DNA of 64,000 nucleotides from Candidatus Methylobacter oryzae (GCF_003994235.2 NZ_RYFG02000010.1:62264-126263), one strand, 5' to 3'. Numbered from the stretch's first letter, positions 1 to 9,645 are shown. Made by a program: numbers and translations. Notes: generated from the sequence alone by a model not told the origin.

Positions 1-2
1 TT

Positions 3-203
3 CAGGCTAAAGTTAACAAACTGGATACGTTTAAATACGCCTTTGAAGCTATGTTTATTGATAAGCTGATTGAGCGGATGGATCAAAACCAGGAGATTTT
101 TGAAAAAATACTTGAAAACCAGTCTTTTGGTGGCTTAGTAAAAGAATTGATGATGAAAAAAGTGTATGTAAGGCTAAATGAAGAAGCGGAACATCGCACG
201 TAA
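3..203 (+). CDS. hsdR: Type I restriction enzyme R subunit, C-terminal end (partial)
   Basis: An open frame enters from the left edge and stops at the TAA at 201-203, giving 66 residues. It includes the stretch LIERMDQNQEIFEKIL followed by GGLVKELMMKKVYVRLNEE. This matches the end of HsdR, the ATP-dependent translocase/nuclease of type I restriction systems, where an ERMD-NQEIF motif lies about 40 residues before the stop. The motor and nuclease domains lie outside the window, so intactness cannot be judged. No hsdM or hsdS follows on this side. The overlapping minus-strand frame at 55-243 is a shadow. Confidence 0.75.
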   Translation, partial: QAKVNKLDTFKYAFEAMFIDKLIERMDQNQEIFEKILENQSFGGLVKELMMKKVYVRLNEEAEHRT

Positions 204-528
204 CCCTGCCGTAGTCGACAGATGCAGCAACCGTACTGACCAAGTCAACCTAATAAGAGATCTACTTGCTAATTGGGGCCACGCTCGTCGATAAATTACA
301 TAACGCCTTGCCATTAATCTAAGCTGCTAAAATCTCGTCATCCTTTAAAAAAAACCACACCTGCCGATAACCCAATCAAGGAAAATAATTGCCGGTTTGT
401 TGACATCTCTTTCCAACACCGACAAAGAGAAACAAATCAACATACTGTTATATAAAACAATTTTTAAACCGGCACTGTTTATGCTCTATGCAAATTGAAA
501 TTAATTCAATTGTTTTAGGAATGCCGCC
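204..528. other. Intergenic region after hsdR
   Basis: 325 bases without a convincing gene. A TTGACA hexamer at 400-405 could be a -35 box for the small gene at 529, but no clear -10 box sits 16-18 bases downstream (an AT-rich TATATAA lies further, near 449). No terminator hairpin is obvious behind hsdR. Confidence 0.4.
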
Positions 529-732
529 ATGACAACACAAAACACAAATACAGCAGATTCATCCTGGACAATATTTATCGAAATCTTAAGCGATGAATTT
601 ACCGCAAAAACAGGATTCGGGGTCTATGCCCATATCACACCGGTGGATGTCGACCAGGCTTACCGGCAATATCAACTCCGCAACGCACCAATGCGGCTAT
701 TCGTCCGTGAATATGTCAAACATTATGCTTAA
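529..732 (+). CDS. Small protein of unknown function
   Basis: 67 residues, not recognised. It is polar and acidic in the N-terminal half (many Thr/Asn, then [15 protein letters not shown]) and basic at the end ([12 protein letters not shown]), with no signal peptide or membrane segment. A weak AGGA precedes the ATG. Its stop codon shares the TTAA at 729-732 with the stop of the convergent copA, so the two genes meet tail to tail without spacing. The overlapping frame at 593-775 is a shadow. Judged real because the start is reasonable and the amino-acid composition is protein-like, but there is no homology support. Confidence 0.5.
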   Translation: MTTQNTNTADSSWTIFIEILSDEFTAKTGFGVYAHITPVDVDQAYRQYQLRNAPMRLFVREYVKHYA

Positions 733-2966
733 CGCTCAGCAAATTTTGTCCAGCGCAAACGATTGGCGTTGCTGACAACCGTCACCGAAGACAACGCCAT
801 CGCCGCGCCGGCAATCATCGGGTTTAACAGTACGCCGAACAGCGGATACAACAAACCCGCCGCAACCGGAATGCTGATCGTGTTATAGAAAAACGCTCCA
901 AGCAGGTTTTGTTTGATATTGACAACCGTCGCTTTGGATAATTCAATGGCTTCCGGAACTTTCAGCAAGGAACCTTGCAGGATAACCACATCGGCGCTTT
1001 CTATCGCAACATCGGTGCCGGTGCCGATCGCAAAACCAACATTCGCCTGAGCCAACGCCGGCGCATCGTTAATACCGTCGCCAACCATGCCGACAATTTC
1101 GCCGGCTTGTTGCAGCTCTTTAACCACCTCGGCCTTATCTTGAGGCAATACCTGCGCCCGCACTTCGGTAATACCGGCCTGCTTGGCAATGGCTTGAGCG
1201 GTTATTGGATTGTCGCCGGTCACCATGATGATGCGCACATCCTGATTTTTTAACAGTTGCACAGCGTGCGCCGAATCTTTTTTAATCGGATCGGAAACGG
1301 CAATAATGCCGGTTATTTTGTTATCGACAGCCAGCAGCATCGGCGTTTGTCCCGAAGCAGCCAATTTTTCCAGCCTATCGTTAAAGCGTGTAAAGCTAAC
1401 GCCTTGCTGATCCATCAACGCTTTATTGCCGAACAGTACGCGCTGTTCGTTAATCGTTGCCATCACGCCATGACCTGCGACCGCAACAAACTGCTTAACT
1501 TTTTCTAGCTTGATTTGCTTATCTTCGGCTGCCGATAGAATCGCCGACGCCAACGGATGTTCCGAACCGGACTCGATACTTGCCGCTAATTGCAACACCT
1601 GTTCTTCGCTAATCTCGCCAACGGTTTCAATAACGGACACTGTCGGCTTGCCTTCGGTTACGGTGCCGGTCTTATCGAGTATTAAGCAGGTTAATTTTCC
1701 GGCTGTTTGCAAGGCTTCGCCCTTACGAATCAGAATCCCCGATTGCGCAGCCCTACCCACCACAACCATCACCGAAATCGGCGTTGCCAAGCCCAACGCG
1801 CAAGGACAAGCGATAACCAGCACCGTCATCGACGTAACAAAAGCGTAACCCAGTGAAGGCTCGGGACCGAAAATATACCAGATCATAAAAGTCAGCATTG
1901 AAACCGCAACCACAGCCGGTACGAAAACGCTGGAAATTTTATCCGCCAGACGGGCAATCTCCGGTTTGCTGCTTTGCGCCTGCCGGACACTTTTAATGAT
2001 TTGCGCCAACGCGGTATCGCGGCCGATGCGGGTCGCGGTAAACAGGAAGCTTCCCGCTTGGTTCATGGTTCCGCCAGCCACTTCCGCGCCGACGGTTTTT
2101 TCTACCGGCAACGGCTCACCGGTCAGCATCGACTCGTCAACCGTCGAATGGCCTTCCAGCAATACGCCGTCAACGGGGATTTTTTCGCCGGGCCTGACCC
2201 TGATCGTTTCTCCCAACCCGACTTGCTCGATAGCAATATCGGTTTCCTCGCCATTCCTGATCACCCTCGCCGTACGCGGCTGCAAACCGATCAACTGACG
2301 GATTGCGCTGGAAGTTTTGCCTCGGGCCAATGTTTCCAAACCGGAACCCAGGTTAATAAAAGCCAGGATCATCACCGCAGCTTCAAAATAAGCATGTTTT
2401 GCCAAGGACGGCAGGGTTTGGTAATAATCGATCACAATACAGGAATATAACCACGCCGAGCCTGTGCCCAGGGCAATCAGCGTATCCATATTCGCCTGGC
2501 CGAGCGTTAACGATTTATACGCGCCGCTGTAAAAATGCCAACCTGAATAGAACAGTACGCTGACGGTGATAAGGGCGATTTCCGGCCATACCCATAGCCC
2601 TGCCGGTGAACCGATTTCCGGCAACCAGCCGAGATGTTCGGCTGCCATCAGCGCCAGTCCGAACGCTCCCGCCACGGCAGCTTTTTTCATCAGTCCACGG
2701 TAGCGCTGCAACTCTTGCGCTTCTTGTTCGGAAGGATCTTCAAAACCCTCCATCACTGCGGCATCGAAGCCGGCCTCCTTAACAGCCTGCTTTAGCTGTT
2801 CAGGATCGGCCTGTCCTTTAACCACGGCGGAATGATCGGCGAAGTTGACGCTAACCGAAGTGACTCCTTCCACCTCCGCCAGGGCGCCTTCAACGGCGCT
2901 GACGCACCCGGCGCAACGCATACCTAAAATGGACAGCCGTGTCTCGTCGGAAGTTTTCGTAGTCAT
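729..2966 (-). CDS. copA: Copper-exporting P1B-type ATPase CopA
   Basis: 745 residues, normal length for CopA, which pumps Cu(I) out of the cytoplasm. Seen in order: one N-terminal heavy-metal-associated domain with the GMRCAGC metal loop (Cys18, Cys21), membrane helices from about residue 97, an actuator TGEPLP loop near 282, the membrane CPC motif at 387-389 that marks P1B-1 copper pumps, the phosphorylation site DKTGT at 431-435, and the [10 protein letters not shown] hinge. It sits 12 bases after the small chaperone gene at 2979-3194 and is surely co-transcribed with it. A CueR or CsoR regulator is not visible. Cu(I) is favoured over Zn or Cd because of CPC and the paired chaperone. Copper export would suit a methanotroph, but that is context only. 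Confidence 0.95.
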   Translation of the reverse strand: MTTKTSDETRLSILGMRCAGCVSAVEGALAEVEGVTSVSVNFADHSAVVKGQADPEQLKQAVKEAGFDAAVMEGFEDPSEQEAQELQRYRGLMKKAAVAGAFGLALMAAEHLGWLPEIGSPAGLWVWPEIALITVSVLFYSGWHFYSGAYKSLTLGQANMDTLIALGTGSAWLYSCIVIDYYQTLPSLAKHAYFEAAVMILAFINLGSGLETLARGKTSSAIRQLIGLQPRTARVIRNGEETDIAIEQVGLGETIRVRPGEKIPVDGVLLEGHSTVDESMLTGEPLPVEKTVGAEVAGGTMNQAGSFLFTATRIGRDTALAQIIKSVRQAQSSKPEIARLADKISSVFVPAVVAVSMLTFMIWYIFGPEPSLGYAFVTSMTVLVIACPCALGLATPISVMVVVGRAAQSGILIRKGEALQTAGKLTCLILDKTGTVTEGKPTVSVIETVGEISEEQVLQLAASIESGSEHPLASAILSAAEDKQIKLEKVKQFVAVAGHGVMATINEQRVLFGNKALMDQQGVSFTRFNDRLEKLAASGQTPMLLAVDNKITGIIAVSDPIKKDSAHAVQLLKNQDVRIIMVTGDNPITAQAIAKQAGITEVRAQVLPQDKAEVVKELQQAGEIVGMVGDGINDAPALAQANVGFAIGTGTDVAIESADVVILQGSLLKVPEAIELSKATVVNIKQNLLGAFFYNTISIPVAAGLLYPLFGVLLNPMIAGAAMALSSVTVVSNANRLRWTKFAER

Positions 2967-2978
2967 AAAATCCTCTTA

Positions 2979-3194
2979 TTACGATGTTTCGACGGTAAAA
3001 CCCGCACCGGTGATAGCCTCGGTAATTTCATCCAGGCTGGTTTTTTCAGCATCGAATTCAACCTCGACTTCTTTATTTTTACTTGACGCGTTAACCGATA
3101 ATACGCCGTCGATTTCTTTCAGTTTATTCGTTACATTAGCTTCACAACCACCGCATTTCATACCGGTGACGTTTAACAATACAGATTCAGTCAT
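2979..3194 (-). CDS. copZ: Copper chaperone, heavy-metal-associated domain protein (CopZ-like)
   Basis: 71 residues from ATG at 3194, chosen over an upstream ATG at 3251 because a good AGGAG ribosome site lies 7 bases before it and the fold starts right there. It is a single ferredoxin-like HMA domain with metal loop GMKCGGC. Proteins of this size carry Cu(I) in the cytoplasm and hand it to the N-terminal domain of CopA. It is the promoter-proximal gene of a two-gene operon with copA. The GG between the cysteines is slightly unusual, but the two-Cys loop is intact. Confidence 0.88.
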   Translation of the reverse strand: MTESVLLNVTGMKCGGCEANVTNKLKEIDGVLSVNASSKNKEVEVEFDAEKTSLDEITEAITGAGFTVETS

Positions 3195-3395
3195 TTCAAT
3201 CTCCTTAATGTTGACAAAGAGCCGCGCTGCAACGTCTCTACAATGAAGCAAGCATTTATATCACACTCGACTGATAGTCGGTAATCATGGTATAAATTCA
3301 GCAATATTTAAGGTTGTACTTACGTTCTGAGCTGTTACTCGGACAAATCCCGCCTAACAACAATCTAAATTTAATATCTATCTTAAGCAATTCAA

Positions 3396-4595
3396 ATGTC
3401 AGACATTATAATTGGGCGTCAACAGATCTTTGATCGAAAACTGGACATCTACGCCTATGAACTTCTTTTTAGAGGTAACGACTTCGACTTAAACCACAAA
3501 GATGGCGCCACACAAGCAACTAATCAAGTCATCACCGACACCATATTAGAGCTTGGGCTCAACACGATAGTAGGCCCTCACAGGGCCTTTATTAACTTTA
3601 CAACCCAAAACATTCTGGACAAAACGCCTTTACACTTGCCTAAAGACCGGATTGTTATCGAAGTTCTCGAAAATGTTGAAATTGACGAAAGAATCGTTGC
3701 CAATTTAAAAGAACTATCGCAACTAGGCTACATCATTGCCCTGGATGATTTTGTATTTACTGATGAATGGCGGCCATTGGTTGAGTTTGCCGACATCATT
3801 AAGCTTGATGTGTTGGCAATGGGAGAAGCCGGAACGCGAGAACTGGTTAATCGCCTTAAAGCCTACAAGGTGCAACTGCTTGCGGAAAAAGTGGAAACTT
3901 ACGCCGAGTATCAATACCTGCTCGAACTGGGCTGCGATTATTTTCAGGGGTTCTTTTTCAATAAACCTAACACCGTTTCAGGTAAACGCGTCAGCGTCAA
4001 TCAAGCAGCCGCGATTGAATTGTTAAGCACGGTTAATAACCCGGATGTTGAATTTGAAGACCTGACCAAGATAATATCCCTGGACGTAGGGCTCAGCTAT
4101 AAACTGTTGCACTATATAAACTCAGCATTTTTCTCGTTACCCAATAAAGTTTCATCGATCAGCCATGCTATTTCTTATCTGGGACTAAAAGAAGTCAAAC
4201 GTTGGATAAACATATTGACGCTGGCTTCGTTATCCGACAAACCGGAAGCAGTCATGCAAAATGCGTTGATCCGCGGCAAAATGTGTGAAGAACTGGCCGA
4301 CCTGAGCGGCAATAAATCGGACAACTTTTTCCTGATCGGCATATTATCCAGCCTCGATAGCTTGCTGGATATGTCGCTGGATGACGCGCTGAGCCAGTTG
4401 CCTTTGGCCGATGATATTGTTTCCTCCATCCTGTACAAAAAAGGTTTGGGCGGAGAAGCACTTAAATGCGTTATTAGTTATGAACATTGGGATTTTTCAT
4501 CAATATCGTTTAAAGGTATTGATCAATCCATTATCGGCGATACTTATATCCACAGTATCAACTGGGCAAAAGATATTATGAGCAATATAAAATAG
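3396..4595 (+). CDS. EAL/HDOD signalling protein (YuxH type)
   Basis: 399 residues. The N-terminal half (about 1-200) is an EAL-like domain beginning IIGRQQIFDRKLDIYAYELLFRG, the form seen in YuxH-class proteins, where the EAL signature reads ELLFRG and catalysis is often lost. Retained elements include LDDFVFTDEW and AEKVET. The C-terminal half (about 205-390) is an HDOD domain (DLTKIISLDVGLSYKLLHYINSAFF and the SISHAISYLGLKEVKRW helix pair). Such proteins act in c-di-GMP or general regulatory signalling; the degenerate EAL suggests a binding or scaffold role. It is followed after 2 bases by hflD, probably in the same transcript. Confidence 0.85.
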   Translation: MSDIIIGRQQIFDRKLDIYAYELLFRGNDFDLNHKDGATQATNQVITDTILELGLNTIVGPHRAFINFTTQNILDKTPLHLPKDRIVIEVLENVEIDERIVANLKELSQLGYIIALDDFVFTDEWRPLVEFADIIKLDVLAMGEAGTRELVNRLKAYKVQLLAEKVETYAEYQYLLELGCDYFQGFFFNKPNTVSGKRVSVNQAAAIELLSTVNNPDVEFEDLTKIISLDVGLSYKLLHYINSAFFSLPNKVSSISHAISYLGLKEVKRWINILTLASLSDKPEAVMQNALIRGKMCEELADLSGNKSDNFFLIGILSSLDSLLDMSLDDALSQLPLADDIVSSILYKKGLGGEALKCVISYEHWDFSSISFKGIDQSIIGDTYIHSINWAKDIMSNIK

Positions 4596-4597
4596 CT

Positions 4598-5221
4598 ATG
4601 TCGCTAAATACCATTACCAACCAAACTATAGCACTTGCGGGCATTGCCCAGGCCGCGGCACTGGTACAGCAACTGGCAACAGACGGTAGCGCCGACTCGT
4701 CAGCCCTTGAGGCCAGCATCGCCAGTCTTTTTACCAATGACGAGCATGGAGTAGAAAATGTTTACGGAGGATTACCAAGCCTTAGACTGGGTATTGAACA
4801 GCTTAACAATCAAATGAGCGGCCTGACAATAGCCAATCCCGAACAAGCGCGTTACGCCGCTTCACTGGTTTTTCTGGAAAACCAGCTATCGAAACAACCG
4901 GCCATGCTGAAAACCATCTTTGCCGGAATCGAACGCGCCCAGGCACAATCCGAACATTTCGGCCTACTGCATGAAAATGTGCTGGCAAATCTCGGCAACA
5001 TTTATCACACCACGATCAGCACCATGCAACCTAGAATCATGGTTAACGGCGAACAGGAATATTTATCCAGGCCCGACATTGTCAATAAAATACGCGCGTG
5101 CCTGCTGGCCGGAATACGTGCCGCAATCCTTTGGAAGCATTGCGGCGGCGCGCGTTGGAAATTCCTGTTTTACCGTAAAAAAATTCAGGCCGAATTACAA
5201 ATCCTGCAGCAGCGAATTTAA
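4598..5221 (+). CDS. hflD: HflD, high-frequency-lysogenization protein homologue
   Basis: 207 residues, the usual length. It begins with TNQTIALAGIAQAAALVQQLA and carries the conserved YGGLPSLRLGIEQL and LENQLSKQPAML segments of HflD. HflD is a peripheral inner-membrane protein known in E. coli for modulating lambda CII and lysogeny. The usual neighbours mnmA and purB are absent here; the gene instead sits between an EAL/HDOD gene and an ABC exporter, with an 8-base gap to the ATPase gene. Confidence 0.9.
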   Translation: MSLNTITNQTIALAGIAQAAALVQQLATDGSADSSALEASIASLFTNDEHGVENVYGGLPSLRLGIEQLNNQMSGLTIANPEQARYAASLVFLENQLSKQPAMLKTIFAGIERAQAQSEHFGLLHENVLANLGNIYHTTISTMQPRIMVNGEQEYLSRPDIVNKIRACLLAGIRAAILWKHCGGARWKFLFYRKKIQAELQILQQRI

Positions 5222-5229
5222 CGGATTGC

Positions 5230-6159
5230 ATGACTACTCTTATCGAAGCCGACCGTCTAAGCCGCTATTACGGCAGCCATTGTGCCGTTAAGGATGTCAG
5301 TTTTACGCTAGCCAAAGGCGAAGTCCTCGGCTTTTTAGGCGCCAACGGCGCCGGCAAAACCACCACGATGCAAATGCTGTGCGGCAACCTGGCGCCCAGT
5401 GCCGGACAAATCAAAATCAACGGTTTCGACTTATTGGACCAGCCCAAAGCCGCCAAACTGAATCTCGGCTATTTGCCCGACACGCCGCCTTTATACAAAG
5501 AACTTACCGTGCAGGAATTCCTGCTCTATTGCGCGCAGTTGCACGGCATCGCCAAGAATTCGGTCGCTGATGCGATCAAGCGTGCACAAGAGCGTTGCGG
5601 TTTAACCGATGTCGCCGGCCGGTTGATCGCTAATTTATCGAAAGGTTTCCAGCAACGCGTCGGCATTGCTCAAGCTATTTTGCATAATCCGGAAGTCATC
5701 GTGCTTGATGAGCCGACAGTCGGCCTCGACCCGATTCAAATCCGCGAAATCCGCGCCCTAATCCGGGAACTGGGACAGGATCACGGCGTCATCCTCTCTA
5801 CCCATATACTGACGGAAGTGCAGGAATCCTGCACTCACGTACAAATCATCGATCAAGGCCGGCTGATCTTCAATGAAACCATAGCCGGACTCAATCGGCA
5901 AATGGATACCGGCACGCTGCAAATTACCACCCGGCTGGCGCCTGATATTGAAAACCTGTTGAAAATCCCCGGCATCAGTTCTATCGAAAATATCACCGAA
6001 AACCGGATCAAAATCCACCATAGCGTAACCGCTAACCCGGCAGAACAGATTGCCGAATACATCATTACCGCCGGCTGGGGCTTACAGGAACTAACGCCGG
6101 TAAAACGCTCAATGGAAGATATTTTTATCAGCTTGACTAAAGAACATCGCGAGTTATGA
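5230..6159 (+). CDS. ABC-2 type exporter, ATP-binding subunit (GldA/CcmA-like)
   Basis: 309 residues. Walker A GANGAGKTT at 37-45, signature LSKGFQQRV around 138-146, Walker B VIVLDEPT shortly after and the H-loop STH (ILSTHIL) are all intact. The last 90 residues form the extra domain usual in CcmA/GldA-type ATPases. It works with the permease at 6350 and the GldG-like protein at 7099, a set first described for gliding motility in Bacteroidetes but widespread in Proteobacteria with unknown substrate. A repeat of 156 bases separates it from the permease. Confidence 0.9.
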   Translation: MTTLIEADRLSRYYGSHCAVKDVSFTLAKGEVLGFLGANGAGKTTTMQMLCGNLAPSAGQIKINGFDLLDQPKAAKLNLGYLPDTPPLYKELTVQEFLLYCAQLHGIAKNSVADAIKRAQERCGLTDVAGRLIANLSKGFQQRVGIAQAILHNPEVIVLDEPTVGLDPIQIREIRALIRELGQDHGVILSTHILTEVQESCTHVQIIDQGRLIFNETIAGLNRQMDTGTLQITTRLAPDIENLLKIPGISSIENITENRIKIHHSVTANPAEQIAEYIITAGWGLQELTPVKRSMEDIFISLTKEHREL

Positions 6160-6168
6160 GCGCGATTT

Positions 6169-6324
6169 GTAACTTACTGTTCAGTACGCAGAAAAATGGA
6201 ACACGGATGGCGCGGATAAACACGGATTTAGAAACGCTAACAAACAGGGAGTCGATTAAAAATCCGTTTAAATCCGTCCTATCCCTGTCATACGCGTTCT
6301 ATTAAGCATACGCTGAACAGTTAC
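6169..6324. repeat. Palindromic repeat family A, copy 1
   Basis: Long imperfect inverted repeat. The left arm contains GGAACACGGATGGCGCGGAT and the right arm contains ATACGCGTTCTATTAAGC and CGCTGAACAGTTAC. The inner part repeats ATCCGT-type units. It lies between the ATPase and permease genes of one operon. Related copies are at 12578, 15437, 21974 and 34525. Confidence 0.85.
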
Positions 6325-6349
6325 ACTTCTTGCAGGTTACCTATTCATT

Positions 6350-7102
6350 ATGATTTTAACCATTGCCTCCCGTGAATTCAGAACGCTCTTCCTGTCCCCG
6401 ATGGCCTGGACGATACTGGCTATTTTGCAATTTATCCTGGCCTTCCTGTTTTTAACGCAAGTTGAAGCTTTCGCCGAGCTCCAACCCAAACTGGCGACGA
6501 TTGAAGGCGCTCCGGGCCTGACCGACATTATCGTGCCGCCGTTATTCGGCAACGCGGGCATTATTCTGCTGCTGGTCACGCCGCTGTTAACGATGCGCTT
6601 GATTTGCGAAGAACGACGTAATAAAACCTTATCCCTGCTGCTTTCAGCACCAATCTCCAATATCGACGTTATTCTCGGCAAGTATTTCGGCATTCTCGGG
6701 CTGCTGCTGCTGATCATTGCGCTGATTACGCTGATGCCGCTGTCGTTGCTGTCCGGCGCCGAGCTGGACCTGGGCAAATTATTCGCGAATATCCTGGGCT
6801 TGCTGCTGCTGGTTAGCGCGTTTACCGCCATCGGCCTGTTTATGTCTTGTATTGCAGGTCATCCCACCATCGCGGCAATGGGCGCTTTCGGCATGTTATT
6901 GCTGTTATGGATTTTAGATTGGTCGGCCGGCATGAGCGACCAACGAAGCGAACTGTTCGCATACTTATCGATGCTGAAACACTTCCAGAATGTTCAAAGC
7001 GGCCTGATCAGCTCCGCCGATATCGGCTATTTCCTGTTGTTTATCATAACCTTCATCACTCTCAGCATTCGCAGCCTCGATAACGACCGTCTACAAAAAT
7101 GA
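6350..7102 (+). CDS. ABC-2 type exporter permease
   Basis: 250 residues with about six hydrophobic segments; residues 1-45 contain the first (PMAWTILAILQFILAFLFL) and the loop LICEERRNKTLSLLLSAPIS is typical of ABC-2 permeases. It is the membrane partner of the ATPase upstream. Its stop overlaps the start of the GldG-like gene by 4 bases (ATGA), so translation is coupled. Substrate unknown. Confidence 0.9.
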   Translation: MILTIASREFRTLFLSPMAWTILAILQFILAFLFLTQVEAFAELQPKLATIEGAPGLTDIIVPPLFGNAGIILLLVTPLLTMRLICEERRNKTLSLLLSAPISNIDVILGKYFGILGLLLLIIALITLMPLSLLSGAELDLGKLFANILGLLLLVSAFTAIGLFMSCIAGHPTIAAMGAFGMLLLLWILDWSAGMSDQRSELFAYLSMLKHFQNVQSGLISSADIGYFLLFIITFITLSIRSLDNDRLQK

Positions 7103-8454
7103 GAATATCGCCGCATAAACATCAGCAAATCCGCTTAAAAAACTGGAGTATCACTCTGGCTATTTTATGTTTGGTCGGCGCACTGGCCTGGCTGAGCAAC
7201 CGCTATAGCGCTGAAGCCGACATTACCCGGAACAGCAGCAACAGCTTGTCGCAAGCCTCGCAAAAACTGCTGGGCTCGCTGCCGGACCAAATACACCTGA
7301 CCGCCTATATTAAAAAAGACCCCGGCCTAAGAAGCCAGATTACGCAATTGGTCGACCGCTATAAGCGCCGTAAAGCCGACCTGACCCTGACTTTTGTAGA
7401 CCCTGACTCGCAACCGGAGAAAATCCGGGAACTAAATATAGACGCAACAGGCGCTGTTATTGTCGAGTACCAAACCCGCACTGAAAAACTGAACTTTATC
7501 GACGAATCGTCGCTAACCAACGCACTCTTGCAACTGGCGAATGCGAACGAACGCTGGATCACGTTCCTGAGCGGCCACGGCGAACGCGCTGCCGACGGCA
7601 TCGCCAATTTCGACTTCGGACAGTTCGGCAAAGAGCTGGATCGCCGTAAAATCAAGGCTCAATCGATCAATCTCGCTACAGTGCCGGCCATTCCCGACAA
7701 CTCCGCGTTGCTGGTACTGAGCGCCCCCTCCGTACCGTTACTGGCAGGCGAAATCGAATTAATCAAAGGCTATATCCGTCAAGGCGGCAATCTGCTGTTA
7801 CTGACCGATCCGGCCAACCATAACCTGGAAGAATTGCTACAGGTTTTAGGACTGCGCCAACTGCCCGGAACGCTGGTGGACAGCAATTCCAAGCTTTACG
7901 GCATTAACGACCCCAGTTTCGTAGTCACCGGCGACTATCCGCCGCATCAAATTACCCAAGGCTTCCAGACCATCACCGTCTATCCGGTGACCGCCGCGCT
8001 GGAAATCAGCGAGGAAACGGATTATCACCCCGTCGCATTGATGAAAAGCGGTGCAAAATCATGGACCGAAACCGGCCCGGTCGCAGGAAAAATCCTGTTT
8101 GACGCCGACGGCGATGAAAAGCAAGGCCCGTTTGCTTTTGCTTATTCCTTGACCCGGCCTTCTGCAAATTCAAAACAGGCTCAGGAGCAGCGCATCGTCG
8201 TAATCGGCGACGGCGACTTTCTCTCCAACGCCTATCTCGGCAATGTCGGCAATTTGGATATGGGCTTGAGGATGATCAATTGGCTGATCCACGACGACCG
8301 CTTTATCGACATCCCGGCCAAAATCGCAAGCGATAAAAACCTGCAATTAAGCCAAATAGGCGTTGCCGTTATCGGCTTCGGCTTTTTGATTGTGATTCCA
8401 GTTCTGCTGCTAGGTAGCGGCTTTTATATCTGGCGCAAACGCAGGCAACGCTAA
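7099..8454 (+). CDS. GldG-like auxiliary subunit of the ABC exporter
   Basis: 451 residues. One membrane helix near the N-terminus (about 16-35), a long periplasmic part with the LTAYIKKDPGLRSQITQLVDRYK region and the ITFLSGHGERA motif of GldG/IFT52-like domains, and a second helix near the C-terminus (about 415-440) ending in basic residues WRKRRQR. The family accompanies GldA/GldF-type transporters. In many Proteobacteria a DUF4340 protein follows; here the operon ends instead at a hairpin, so that partner is absent locally. Confidence 0.85.
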   Translation: MRISPHKHQQIRLKNWSITLAILCLVGALAWLSNRYSAEADITRNSSNSLSQASQKLLGSLPDQIHLTAYIKKDPGLRSQITQLVDRYKRRKADLTLTFVDPDSQPEKIRELNIDATGAVIVEYQTRTEKLNFIDESSLTNALLQLANANERWITFLSGHGERAADGIANFDFGQFGKELDRRKIKAQSINLATVPAIPDNSALLVLSAPSVPLLAGEIELIKGYIRQGGNLLLLTDPANHNLEELLQVLGLRQLPGTLVDSNSKLYGINDPSFVVTGDYPPHQITQGFQTITVYPVTAALEISEETDYHPVALMKSGAKSWTETGPVAGKILFDADGDEKQGPFAFAYSLTRPSANSKQAQEQRIVVIGDGDFLSNAYLGNVGNLDMGLRMINWLIHDDRFIDIPAKIASDKNLQLSQIGVAVIGFGFLIVIPVLLLGSGFYIWRKRRQR

Positions 8455-8461
8455 TAAAGAA

Positions 8462-8533
8462 TTCGTCACGAAGGCACGAAGTTTTCAATGCGTTTACTTT
8501 TCTTCGTGTACCTTCCGTGTCTTCGTGGTGAAA
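8462..8533. terminator. Inverted repeat between convergent genes, possible bidirectional terminator
   Basis: Arms TTCGTCACGAAGGCACGAAG and CTTCCGTGTCTTCGTGGTGAA can pair into a long hairpin. It lies between the + strand exporter operon (end 8454) and the - strand gene ending at 8593. No long T tract follows, so it may be a repeat element rather than a classical terminator. Confidence 0.5.
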
Positions 8534-8592
8534 AATACTTTTAGCGTAATTTGGATAATACTTTCACAGCCATCAGCGTTCCAACTCACCCA

Positions 8593-9180
8593 TTAAGCCA
8601 GAAACACAAAAATAAACGCAATTGAATAGCTCAGCGTACCGAAAAACATCGGGTCGTTTAAAAACCGTTTAAACATACCTGTCAGTATAGCGCCGCCCAA
8701 AAGATAAAAAGGGAAAACAAAGATAGTAGTCAAGTGACCGATGTCTCCGGGAATGTAGTAAAAAACAAACGTATCGAGGAAAAAATTGCTGGATACATTG
8801 ACGAACATTTCCAGCAGCAACGCATCTACGGACAACAAGAAAGCGAAAATATATTCTTCATATTTAAGTTCAAAGGAGCGAATTTTTTTATGAACAAAAT
8901 ATAGATGGTAACCATAAAGCGACCACTGGAAAAACGCAAAAATCGAAGTATCGCCATAATGTACAGGTGTTACATGGTATATCCAGAGCGGCGAGTCGAA
9001 GACAGCCCGGCAAAAACTGTTGATAGCGACCTCGCTAATGCCCCCTATCATCGCGAGCACTCCACACCACATGAACAGCTCTCTAATATTAACCTTCGTT
9101 GATCTATCGGCGATAGCAAGGCCGGCTATATAAACAGCGGCAACCAAATACAGGAAAAAAAGGACAAGTTTTGTATCCAT
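8593..9180 (-). CDS. Integral membrane protein of unknown function
   Basis: 195 residues with about six hydrophobic segments, from LVLFFLYLVAAVYIAGLAIA at the N-terminus to a terminal hydrophobic run ending IFVFLA. Rich in Phe/Tyr. Not recognised as a named family. The start is ATG at 9180 with no strong ribosome site. It stands alone, convergent with the exporter operon. Confidence 0.6.
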   Translation of the reverse strand: MDTKLVLFFLYLVAAVYIAGLAIADRSTKVNIRELFMWCGVLAMIGGISEVAINSFCRAVFDSPLWIYHVTPVHYGDTSIFAFFQWSLYGYHLYFVHKKIRSFELKYEEYIFAFLLSVDALLLEMFVNVSSNFFLDTFVFYYIPGDIGHLTTIFVFPFYLLGGAILTGMFKRFLNDPMFFGTLSYSIAFIFVFLA

Positions 9181-9276
9181 AAGGCAGTTCTATAAACGAG
9201 AGTGTAAAAAATTCCGCGCAAACCGCCGCAAAGAAATCTCCGGCGGATAACTCTCATCAAGAATCATAAACTGTGA

Positions 9277-9331
9277 TTTAAAGCTGAGCGGCTTATCCGC
9301 TCAAACGAAACTTACGCCCTTTGCGCATAAG
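9277..9331 (+). repeat. Repeat family B, copy 1
   Basis: About 55 bases beginning TTAAAGCTGAGCGGC and ending in a short palindrome, CTTACGCCCTTTGCGCATAA. Other copies at 9548, 12671 (inverted), 44903 (inverted), 54690 and 61531. Confidence 0.75.
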
Positions 9332-9341
9332 ACAAACTTAA

Positions 9342-9458
9342 GCTGCCTGTTCGATAGCCAAATCATGGTTAATTGGCAGATTTAGCTTTGTAGAACCCGA
9401 ACTCATCCTTGGTGAGATGGAAGACGCAGAAATTGCGTTAGTTCTAAGAGACAAATGA
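9342..9458 (+). pseudogene. 39-codon gene remnant
   Basis: An open frame with no ATG start, bounded by a TAA just upstream and the TGA at 9456-9458. It ends EPELILGEMEDAEIALVLRDK, an acidic tail with protein-like composition that resembles the C-termini of small antitoxins (impression only). It sits just after a family B repeat, which may have replaced its 5' part. No toxin partner is visible. Confidence 0.25.
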
Positions 9459-9547
9459 ATGACACCAAGACCACGCTTCCCCATACAAAGCGTTTTCGCG
9501 TCAATTCATTCTTTGATGATTGTTTTAAATAACATTTTTATTATGTA

Positions 9548-9606
9548 TAAAGCTGAGTTGAGCAGGCTTGTCCGCTCAAACCCTACTTATTCCCTTCGGG
9601 TATAAA
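9548..9606 (+). repeat. Repeat family B, copy 2
   Basis: Starts TAAAGCTGAGTTGAGC, continues GGCTTGTCCGCTCAAACC and ends CTTCGGGTATAA, directly abutting the A tract of the terminator hairpin at 9609. Confidence 0.8.
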
Positions 9607-9645
9607 AAAAGCCCACATAAAGTGGGCTTCGTCCTATTTTTGTTT
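9606..9645. terminator. Rho-independent terminator, probably bidirectional
   Basis: Perfect stem AAGCCCAC / GTGGGCTT at 9609-9629 with a short loop. A T-rich run (ATTTTTGTTTTTTT) follows on the + strand, and a run of A precedes it, which reads as T on the - strand. No intact gene ends immediately upstream, so the transcript it stops is unclear. Confidence 0.75.
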
